From the NCBI GenBank assembly GCA_025937665.1, contig JAICQW010000123.1, positions 1-5,503 on the forward strand: a DNA stretch of 5,503 bases, in the 5' to 3' direction. A program made the position numbers and the translations under genes. Source of the stretch: Nitrososphaeraceae archaeon (GTDB lineage Archaea; Thermoproteota; Nitrososphaeria; Nitrososphaerales; Nitrososphaeraceae). Shown one piece after another: positions 1 through 4,584 of this stretch; positions within the stretch are counted from its first letter, which is position 1; the number at the start of each line of letters is the position of its first letter. The notes beneath the pieces were generated by a model. The model made no database searches, had not been told where the DNA came from, and worked only from the letters and a program-made list of their open reading frames with translations.

Positions 1-285
1 AAAAGCTATGAAGAGTATAAACAAAAGTATCAAGGTACAACTAAAGACCGATGCCATTTTATTCGGGTTTGTGGTTTTTTTGAGCTTTCAGGCACATTAG
101 TAAAGAGACGACTGATTGATGCTAGTCTGTATTTTGATGTTTTCAACCCCACTCCTTTCTGGAATAAGGCAAAACCAATTATAGAAGGAATGAGGCAGAC
201 AAGACCATTTATTTATGAAAATTTCGAGCTTTTAAATCAATTGAAGTTAAAATGGTCTCAAAAGAGAACAATCGAAAATGAATAG
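1..285 (+). CDS. Uncharacterised protein, C-terminal fragment (DUF4760-like)
   Basis: The frame starting at base 1 is open for 94 codons and ends in TAG at 283-285, so this is the 3' end of a gene that begins left of the window. The fragment starts in a charged stretch (KSYEEYKQKYQG). It continues with a helical-looking segment carrying FFELSGTLVKRRLID and DVFNPTPFWNKAKPII, and ends near YENFELL and a basic tail. The pattern of an FFE...G.LV.RGLID-like helix, an aromatic FW, and a late NFE resembles DUF4760-type proteins, which have no established function; this link is from memory and is tentative. No catalytic motif is visible. Its neighbour at 441-818 is convergent, so the two do not share an operon. 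I am fairly sure it is a real gene end, unsure of the family. Confidence 0.65.
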   Translation, partial: KSYEEYKQKYQGTTKDRCHFIRVCGFFELSGTLVKRRLIDASLYFDVFNPTPFWNKAKPIIEGMRQTRPFIYENFELLNQLKLKWSQKRTIENE

Positions 286-408
286 TTCAATTTTATTCTG
301 GCAGGGCTAGTTGAACATCCTGACCATATCCGTCATTTGATACAGTTTCAGGTAACTTCGCGCAGGTATTCTGCCATTTAGAAAATAAATTACTCTGAAT
401 TTTAGAAA

Positions 409-432
409 TAATTCCGAATTATGCGGAAATTA
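409..432 (-). terminator. Imperfect hairpin just after the oxidoreductase gene
   Basis: The arms TAATTCCG (409-416) and CGGAAATTA (424-432) pair with one bulged base around a 7-nt loop. The hairpin begins 9 bases beyond the stop codon of the - strand gene. On the - strand it is followed by an AT-rich stretch with short T runs. It sits between two convergent genes, so it may serve either or both as a 3' end signal. Archaeal termination depends mainly on T-rich tracts, so the role of the hairpin is an inference. Confidence 0.35.
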
Positions 433-440
433 ATTGGAAC

Positions 441-818
441 CTAGTCCAGCACTATTGCCATTGCTATAGGATTTGTACCTCTAATCTTGTTAAATGATCT
501 AATCAGTGCTGTTAGAAAGCCGTATTTCTTATCAATCATAGAAAATACAATTGACGATTCTTTGAAATCAACAAACTTTGCTTTGCCATCAAACCAAGTT
601 CCTTTAAGGGTTCCACGAATATCGCATGGCGCAATCCTAACATGAGGATTGTTCCTGATTCTCTTTACCTTGCCTGATTTGGAATCAGTTCTAAAATAAA
701 TAATCCCTTGGTATATAATGAACCAAATAGGAGTTCTTACTCCAGATCCATTTTTCTTGAAAGTTTCAATGTTAATGTACTTGAAGTTTGATAAATGAGA
801 TAGCTTGTCTTCAGTCAT
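441..818 (-). CDS. PPOX-class F420/flavin-dependent oxidoreductase (Rv2061c-like)
   Basis: This 125-residue protein is the size of a single split-beta-barrel (pyridoxamine-phosphate-oxidase-like) domain. Visible family landmarks, in order, are the strand with RTPIWFIIYQG (28-38), the cofactor-phosphate-binding region RTDSKSGKVKRIR (43-55), and APCDIRGTLKGTW (63-75). These match the F420-dependent PPOX subfamily typified by mycobacterial Rv2061c. Such proteins bind F420 or a flavin in a homodimer groove in the cytoplasm and reduce small, usually unknown, substrates. F420 is made by ammonia-oxidising archaea, which agrees with the host inferred here. The ATG at 818 is preferred because family members begin just before this first strand. 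No Shine-Dalgarno is seen. The next gene upstream on this strand is 163 bases away, so a separate promoter is likely. The family call is good; the cofactor choice and substrate are inferred. Confidence 0.85.
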   Translation of the reverse strand: MTEDKLSHLSNFKYINIETFKKNGSGVRTPIWFIIYQGIIYFRTDSKSGKVKRIRNNPHVRIAPCDIRGTLKGTWFDGKAKFVDFKESSIVFSMIDKKYGFLTALIRSFNKIRGTNPIAMAIVLD

Positions 819-896
819 GTATGTTATGTAGACATAGAATGGACTTATTAGTGATTTGAAATAAGATACTAGGAATACAGTCTCTACAATATAGAT

Positions 897-922
897 GATG
901 AAACCTTAGTACTGATTTCATC
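897..922. repeat. 7-bp perfect inverted repeat in the spacer 819-981
   Basis: GATGAAA (897-903) and TTTCATC (916-922) are exact reverse complements separated by 12 bases. The repeat lies between two - strand genes, 75-105 bases upstream of the oxidoreductase start. It could be a small hairpin or a dyad operator; nothing in the sequence decides which. The rest of the 819-981 spacer shows no gene. Confidence 0.3.
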
Positions 923-981
923 TTTATCGTCCAAACTATATTTAGCTGACCTATTTTCTACACCTCTTATGTTTAGAACGT

Positions 982-1284
982 TTAACCCAAGTGTCCCATT
1001 GCTTTTTTTAGATCCTCAAATACCATTACTGGATGGAACTCAACCTTTGCGCCAATGTCCTGAAATAATGGTTCAGCAATGCTAGGTATCATATCAACAC
1101 TATCAATGTTAACTATGAATGCAAATGTTCTATCGCCCCCGGCCTCAAAAAAATAAGAAGCCTCAGGAGTAACTTTATTCATATACTCTTCTAGATTTTG
1201 CATAAATTGTGGATTCTTTATCATCTTATTGCCTGCCTCTGTAGGAATTTGTGCCCTTACTAAAAATCTCATAGTTTTATTCAT
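982..1284 (-). CDS. Small uncharacterised protein, probable dimeric alpha/beta-barrel fold
   Basis: The frame gives 100 residues from ATG at 1284 or 96 from the in-frame ATG at 1272. The protein starts with a beta-strand-like MRFLVRAQIP, then a helix with NPQFMQNLEEYMNKV, a strand SYFFEAGGDRTFAFIVNI, a helix DMIPSIAEPLFQDI, and a last strand KVEFHPVMVFEDL. This beta-alpha-beta-beta-alpha-beta order and length fit ferredoxin-like dimeric barrels of the DUF3303/muconolactone-isomerase-like type, which have varied or unknown roles. No catalytic residues can be assigned. The TATA-like box centred near 1298 lies only about 14 bases before the 1284 ATG but about 26 before the 1272 ATG. A leaderless start at 1272 therefore fits archaeal promoter spacing better. 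The gene is divergent from the ComA-wHTH gene. It is clearly coding; its function is unknown. Confidence 0.75.
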   Translation of the reverse strand: MNKTMRFLVRAQIPTEAGNKMIKNPQFMQNLEEYMNKVTPEASYFFEAGGDRTFAFIVNIDSVDMIPSIAEPLFQDIGAKVEFHPVMVFEDLKKAMGHLG

Positions 1285-1291
1285 ATTGTAT

Positions 1292-1305
1292 GATATAAAA
1301 ATTTT
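1292..1305 (-). promoter_or_regulatory. TATA-like box for the small barrel gene
   Basis: On the - strand this reads AAAATTTTTATATC, an A/T block resembling an archaeal TATA box. Its centre is about 26 bases before the in-frame ATG at 1272, the spacing expected if the transcript starts at that codon. It is only about 14 bases before the longer ATG at 1284. Confidence 0.5.
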
Positions 1306-1446
1306 TGATCAGTTTCAAAAGTGTCTTCTGTCATGCACTTCCGAATTTCGATTAATCAAGACCTATAATCAGTTGAATCATATCGTTTTAGCAGGCATGC
1401 ACTAACTATAACCGTAACATGAATCTTATCTTGAAGGGTATGATTG

Positions 1447-1466
1447 GCTCGCGATATCGAGCAAAT
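1447..1466. promoter_or_regulatory. GC-rich dyad plus GCAAAT in the divergent spacer
   Basis: GCTCG (1447-1451) and CGAGC (1458-1462) form a perfect 5-bp dyad with a 6-base centre, inside which an overlapping CGATATCG palindrome begins. It is followed directly by GCAAAT (1461-1466). It stands out against the AT-rich spacer 1285-1574, which holds no gene and separates divergent transcripts. A regulator site is plausible but unproven. Confidence 0.3.
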
Positions 1467-1540
1467 AGTAGAAATGCAATAAACGGAATGTGTTTACCAG
1501 TGTCATAATCCATAATATATCGTATCTACATATAGTAACT

Positions 1541-1572
1541 TCAATATATGCAACTTTTGTAGCAAATACGTA
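1541..1572 (+). promoter_or_regulatory. Leaderless promoter and candidate operator of the ComA-wHTH gene
   Basis: TCAATATATG (1541-1550) contains a TATA-like core centred about 29 bases before the ATG at 1575. This predicts a transcript starting at or within a few bases of the start codon. No Shine-Dalgarno sequence is present, which agrees with a leaderless message. GCAAATACGTA at 1562-1572 sits between the TATA box and the expected start site. The same 11 bases occur in inverted orientation at 3126-3136, upstream of the binding-protein gene. A repressor bound here would cover the core promoter; autoregulation by the encoded wHTH protein is an inference. Confidence 0.5.
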
Positions 1573-1574
1573 CT

Positions 1575-2561
1575 ATGCTCGATGATCTTTTCAAGGGGAG
1601 GGTCGATGGTAAGAAACCTCGTCAGGAAGGATTGACACTTACTGTGGACAAGCTTGAATCATTCGACAGAGAAAATTTTGAGATTTTGGCTGCATTTATA
1701 GACCAAATCAAGATCTACAACACATATCCTTTATTAATCTCCAATGATCTTCTTCAGAAAAGGATATCATACTATCATAATTTTGACATTAAAGTTTCGA
1801 CTGGAAGTACGCTTACGGAATATGCTATATCAGAAAATTCTTTTGAAAAGTACATTAAAGAGTGTGCTAAGATGGGATTTGACATCATAGAGATTGGTGA
1901 AAACAACGTTGACATAGATATTGACGAAAAGAGGAAAATATCTAATTCGATACTTTCCGCAGATTTGAAATTTAACTGGAAGATCGGAAAAAAAGATCCT
2001 AGACATCAGATTGGAATTGATAACACACTTTTGAGAATTGAAGATGTCATAAAAGTTGGTGCAAAAAAAGTAATTCTGGAAGCAAATGAAGGTATTAGTG
2101 TCGGAATATATGATCAAAATGGCTCCGTCATTTGGAATTATGTAGCTGCGCTTACAGCAAAATATCCACCAAATACTTTTATTTTTGAGGCTCCCCTTCC
2201 GACTCAACAATCTGCGTTGATAGCAGAATTTGGTCAGCGTGTAAATCTTGGCGAAATCAATATTAATAGCGTCGCTTCTGTAGAATCTCAAAGACGTGGA
2301 TTTCTTTCCAAATCCTCATTTGGCATGTCATTCTCTCAAAAGGAAATAGGTGGAGGTCCTGCGTCAAAGTTTATCTACTATCTAATAAAAACAAAGAATC
2401 CAATAGAACAGGGAGATCTTATAGGTATTACCCATTTGCCTAGAAGGACGGTCCAAAGCGCCATTGAAGATTTGAAGAATCAAGGTTTCATTATAGAACG
2501 AAATAGTTTGGATGATAGCAGAAGGAAGGTGTATTACCCTGTCAAATCTGAGTGGTTATAG
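1575..2561 (+). CDS. ComA-like TIM barrel fused to a winged helix-turn-helix (putative transcription regulator)
   Basis: The 328-residue protein has two parts. Residues about 17-242 follow the phosphosulfolactate synthase (ComA) family from end to end: GLTLTVDK (19-26), ISYYHNFDIKVSTGSTLTEYA (64-84), KMGFDIIEIGE (99-109), KIGKKDP (136-142), ILEANEG (167-173), FIFEAP (202-207) and QQSALIAEFGQRVNLGEI (211-228). ComA joins sulfite to phosphoenolpyruvate in coenzyme M synthesis. Residues about 262-328 form a MarR-like winged HTH, with a recognition-helix region PRRTVQSAIEDLKNQGF (289-305) and a charged wing with DDSRRK (313-318). Plain ComA is about 250 residues and has no such tail. Several ComA positions look altered: IKIYNTYP stands where I recall KFGWGTS, and WKIGKK where I recall TEVGKK. 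The barrel may therefore sense a ligand rather than catalyse. The protein is cytoplasmic. The start at 1575 is supported by TATA spacing. Fold calls are strong; the regulatory role is inferred. Confidence 0.85.
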   Translation: MLDDLFKGRVDGKKPRQEGLTLTVDKLESFDRENFEILAAFIDQIKIYNTYPLLISNDLLQKRISYYHNFDIKVSTGSTLTEYAISENSFEKYIKECAKMGFDIIEIGENNVDIDIDEKRKISNSILSADLKFNWKIGKKDPRHQIGIDNTLLRIEDVIKVGAKKVILEANEGISVGIYDQNGSVIWNYVAALTAKYPPNTFIFEAPLPTQQSALIAEFGQRVNLGEININSVASVESQRRGFLSKSSFGMSFSQKEIGGGPASKFIYYLIKTKNPIEQGDLIGITHLPRRTVQSAIEDLKNQGFIIERNSLDDSRRKVYYPVKSEWL

Positions 2562-2882
2562 TTATATCTACACTCTGCAATTCTATACACATTATATTGA
2601 CAATATATAAGTATGCTATACTAAAATTGACATTGTACCTTGATTTAGTAATGGTTAAACATGTCTAAACTTCCGTATTAATTGTTCCCAGAACATCTAT
2701 TTTCATGTACCTTTCACAGGCTTCTATTTGTTCTAATAAAATGCTCTTTTTACCAATACAGGGACCACGAAAGGACTCTAGAGTAAGCTACAGTACGGTT
2801 TTCATTGCATCCACAGGTCTTCGCTGCAGTTCAAAAGAATATTCGGCCTTCCCAATGTTCATACTTTCATTTCCATCTCTTT
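2562..2882. other. Spacer without a convincing gene, rich in small palindromes
   Basis: I find no supportable coding region here: the open frames lack any recognisable motif. The stretch holds a TATA-like palindrome at 2593-2607, an imperfect dyad GTTAAACA/TGTCTAAAC at 2654-2670 and an interrupted palindrome TGTTCCCAGAACA at 2683-2695. Such clustering may reflect regulator sites or a short non-coding transcript, but nothing identifies one. Confidence 0.4.
2593..2610. promoter_or_regulatory. Palindromic TATA element, possible bidirectional promoter
   Basis: TATATTG (2593-2599) and CAATATA (2601-2607) are perfect reverse complements around a single A, giving a 15-bp palindrome that continues into TATAA. 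It reads as a TATA box on both strands. On the + strand it would start transcripts near 2630-2635, where no gene begins. On the - strand it would run antisense into the ComA-wHTH gene. Its use as a promoter is inferred from shape alone. Confidence 0.35.
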
Positions 2883-2996
2883 ATGACGAATAAACCCCTT
2901 CTCGTATTCTTTGTTTTCATATTATGTATTTCCATCATCATTTATGCTGGTAATTATTACAAATATATAGAAATTCAAACGCGCAAGATCCAATGA
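2883..2996 (+). CDS. Possible small single-pass membrane protein (37 residues)
   Basis: A short frame from ATG at 2883 to TGA at 2994-2996 encodes a four-residue polar start (MTNK) and a hydrophobic segment of about 18 residues (PLLVFFVFILCISIIIYA). A polar, basic tail with NYYKY and QTRKIQ follows. The pattern is that of a one-helix membrane protein. No Shine-Dalgarno and no well-spaced TATA box is seen. The longer frame from 2805 adds residues without recognisable character, so the internal ATG is chosen. It precedes the binding-protein gene by 175 bases on the same strand. It may be real or a chance frame in AT-rich DNA. Confidence 0.3.
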   Translation: MTNKPLLVFFVFILCISIIIYAGNYYKYIEIQTRKIQ

Positions 2997-3015
2997 TTAG
3001 ATGCCTAATATGCAT

Positions 3016-3044
3016 ATTAATTGAGCTGTAGATTCTCAATTAAT
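3016..3044. repeat. Perfect 10-bp inverted repeat upstream of the binding-protein gene
   Basis: ATTAATTGAG (3016-3025) and CTCAATTAAT (3035-3044) pair perfectly around a 9-nt loop. The element lies 20 bases past the small membrane frame and about 130 bases before the binding-protein start. No T-run follows on either strand, which argues against a classic terminator and leaves an operator or RNA hairpin as options. Confidence 0.45.
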
Positions 3045-3085
3045 CCTAAAATACAGTCCAAGGAAGTTTTATCTCTAAAGTTCCG

Positions 3086-3152
3086 GCAAATAAACTGGCA
3101 TAATTTGCGCCTAATTCTAGAATTATACGTATTTGCAAGTATTCAAATATGC
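3086..3152 (+). promoter_or_regulatory. Promoter region of the binding-protein gene with repeated GCAAAT/ATTTGC elements
   Basis: GCAAAT (3086-3091) and ATTTGC (3103-3108) form one inverted pair with 11 bases between them. ATTTGC (3131-3136) and CAAAT (3144-3148) form a second. The element TACGTATTTGC at 3126-3136 is the exact reverse complement of the 11-mer just before the ComA-wHTH start. A weak TATA-like AATTATAC (3121-3128) would give a start near 3150 and a leader of about 22 nt. AAATATG near 3145-3151 is an alternative giving a nearly leaderless message. Operator function is inferred. Confidence 0.4.
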
Positions 3153-3160
3153 TTTTGATT

Positions 3161-3170
3161 AGGTAGGAGG
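3161..3170 (+). promoter_or_regulatory. Shine-Dalgarno-like AGGTAGGAGG with very short spacing
   Basis: AGGTAGGAGG ends one base before the ATG at 3172. GGAGG this close is atypical, although the upstream AGGT half is at a more usual distance. The next in-frame ATG (3193) would remove the basic start of the signal peptide, so 3172 remains the best start. It is the only gene here with a purine-rich ribosome-binding-like sequence. Confidence 0.5.
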
Positions 3171-3171
3171 C

Positions 3172-4338
3172 ATGAACAAGAAATTAAAAATCATGGCAGT
3201 TCTGACTACGTTACTCATTGCAGGATTTATTGTAACGCCGTCACTGTCAAGTCATGCGAACGCACAGTTAACACAAAAAAAAGTATTTCGATTAGGATAC
3301 TTCCCTAACATAACCCACGCACAGGCAGTAATTGGAGTAGGAAATGGAGATTTTCAAAAAGCTCTAGGTGACAATATAGAGCTTAAGAGTTTGACGTTTA
3401 ATGCAGGCCCGTCAGCAACAGAAGCTCTACTAGCGAATCAAATCGATGCAACTTACATAGGTCCAAATCCAACCGTTAATGGTTATGTTGTTTCCGAAGG
3501 TAAGGCCGTGAAAGTAATATCTGGAGTGGCAAGCGGAGGTGCCGTATTCATCGTAAGAAATGATTCTGGTATTCAATCCTCAAAAGACCTTGGGGGTAAA
3601 AAATTTGCAAGTCCCCAAATAGGTAATACTCAAGATGTCGCATTGAGAAAATATCTACTTGATAATGGATACAAAACAAAAGATAAAGGTGGAAACGTTG
3701 AGATCCTTCCTGTGAAGAATCCGGATATCCTGACATTATTCTTAAAGAAAGAAATCGATGGAGCTTGGGTTCCTGAACCATGGGGTGAAAAACTTATCAA
3801 GGAAGGTAATGGCAAATTATTTTTGGATGAACGAACTTTATGGCAGGGAGGAAAATTTGTTACCGCAAACATAGTCGTTAATCCTGAATATCTTCGCAAC
3901 AATCCTGACGTGATAAAGAAGTTCTTGGAAGCTCATGTAAACGAGACACAATGGATTAACAGCCACAAAGAAGACGCACTAAAAACCTTCAATGTTGAGT
4001 TAAAGAAACTAACAGGCCAAACAATCCCAGAAGATGAGCTCAAGGAGGCCGTCTCAAGGCTGGAGCTAACATATGATCCCTTGCAAGAAACTCTGATCAA
4101 GTCAGCAAATGATGCCTTTGAAATAGGTTTCCTGGGAAAAACAAAACCTGACTTGGGAGATATTTTTGATGTGAACATACTTAATGAAGTACTTCAAGAG
4201 AATGGACTTCAGAGTGTCGGAGAGGTCAAAAATCAAACAACAACAACTGGTAACGGAACTTCAACAGCAGTGACAACAAATTTGCGCGACGATCACGCAT
4301 ATATTGATGCAGTATACGGAGGTTCTGATGCGCAATGA
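3172..4338 (+). CDS. Secreted ABC transporter substrate-binding protein, SsuA/TauA/NrtA type
   Basis: The protein has 388 residues. A signal peptide is plain: basic MNKKLK, a hydrophobic core to about residue 25, and an ANAQ site near 29-32. There is no lipobox cysteine. The mature part matches the sulfonate/nitrate/taurine binding-protein family: RLGYFPNITHAQAVIG (40-55), FNAGPSATEALLANQIDATYIGPNP (76-100), ASGGAVFIVRNDSGI (120-134), GNTQDVALRKYL (151-162), IDGAWVPEPWGEKL (195-208) and GGKFVTANIVV (226-236). It would capture an oxyanion or sulfonate outside the membrane and pass it to a permease. After about residue 350 comes a Thr-rich tail with sequons at N354 and N361. No permease or ATPase gene is in the window. 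Its stop overlaps the start of a rhodanese remnant (ATGA), so the two were probably one operon. The nearby ComA-wHTH favours sulfonate as ligand, but this is inference. Confidence 0.88.
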   Translation: MNKKLKIMAVLTTLLIAGFIVTPSLSSHANAQLTQKKVFRLGYFPNITHAQAVIGVGNGDFQKALGDNIELKSLTFNAGPSATEALLANQIDATYIGPNPTVNGYVVSEGKAVKVISGVASGGAVFIVRNDSGIQSSKDLGGKKFASPQIGNTQDVALRKYLLDNGYKTKDKGGNVEILPVKNPDILTLFLKKEIDGAWVPEPWGEKLIKEGNGKLFLDERTLWQGGKFVTANIVVNPEYLRNNPDVIKKFLEAHVNETQWINSHKEDALKTFNVELKKLTGQTIPEDELKEAVSRLELTYDPLQETLIKSANDAFEIGFLGKTKPDLGDIFDVNILNEVLQENGLQSVGEVKNQTTTTGNGTSTAVTTNLRDDHAYIDAVYGGSDAQ

Positions 4339-4584
4339 GTCACAAAACTATATCTGATTCATCTTATGTCCATTCAGAGGTATTAGTCGATACTCAATGG
4401 TTAGAGGACCACTTACCGGACAATAAACTTGAGTAATAGAAATAGATTATGATAATTCTGCTAATTACGAACTAGGTCATATCCCGGTGTCGTAATGATA
4501 GATTGGAAAAAGGATATTAATGATCCTATACAAAGGAACAAAATAAATAGGGTGCTCTATGAGAATCTTTTGCAAAAAATATCT
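4335..4584 (+). pseudogene. Decayed rhodanese (SseA-type sulfurtransferase), two frameshifts and 3' loss
   Basis: A start codon at 4335 overlaps the binding-protein stop as ATGA. The first frame reads 33 codons, including EVLVDTQWLEDHLPDNKL, a typical N-terminus of two-domain rhodaneses, and stops at 4434. The homology resumes from 4433 in another frame as VIEIDYDNSANYELGHIP. It continues in the third frame from 4486 as GVVMIDWKKDINDPIQRN and then LYENLLQKISI. Each junction is explained by loss of one base: the first base of an Arg codon before 4431, and one base of the Pro codon at 4484. Full SseA-type enzymes are about 280-300 residues and carry the active-site Cys in the second domain. Here only about 80 residues remain, all from the non-catalytic first domain. 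The remnant ends where the convergent metallo-beta-lactamase gene ends. Homology is judged by eye but consistent across all three frames. Confidence 0.82.
4574..4579 (-). terminator. T6 tract after the metallo-beta-lactamase gene
   Basis: On the - strand a run of six T lies 4-9 bases beyond the stop codon. T-rich tracts like this are the usual archaeal 3' end signal. No hairpin is needed or seen. Confidence 0.4.

Noticed and set aside
362..374. GCAG-N5-CTGC hairpin in the spacer 286-440
   Set aside because: Only four base pairs with no following T-tract; not distinguishable from chance.
895..949. C/D box sRNA candidate: ATGATGA (895-901), CTGA (912-915) and CTGA (946-949)
   Set aside because: No C' box is visible between the two CTGA sequences and no terminal stem is seen; the ATGATGA is also part of the 7-bp inverted repeat. 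Too weak to call.
1830..2291. Open - strand frame of 153 codons
   Set aside because: It lies inside the ComA-wHTH gene on the opposite strand and has no recognisable motif; it mirrors the real reading frame.
2805..2882. N-terminal extension of the small membrane frame
   Set aside because: Residues before the ATG at 2883 have no helix or signal character; only the part from 2883 looks like a protein.
2705..2893. Open + strand frame of 62 codons in the spacer
   Set aside because: No motif, no promoter or ribosome-binding signal at proper spacing, and a composition typical of chance frames.
3548..4178. Three - strand frames (3548-3781, 3630-3902, 3933-4178)
   Set aside because: All lie antisense within the well-supported substrate-binding protein gene and show no protein family features.
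4335..4584. Programmed frameshifting to give a full rhodanese from the split frames
   Set aside because: Two separate shifts would be needed, no slippery sequence is evident, and the catalytic second domain is missing, so decay is the simpler reading.
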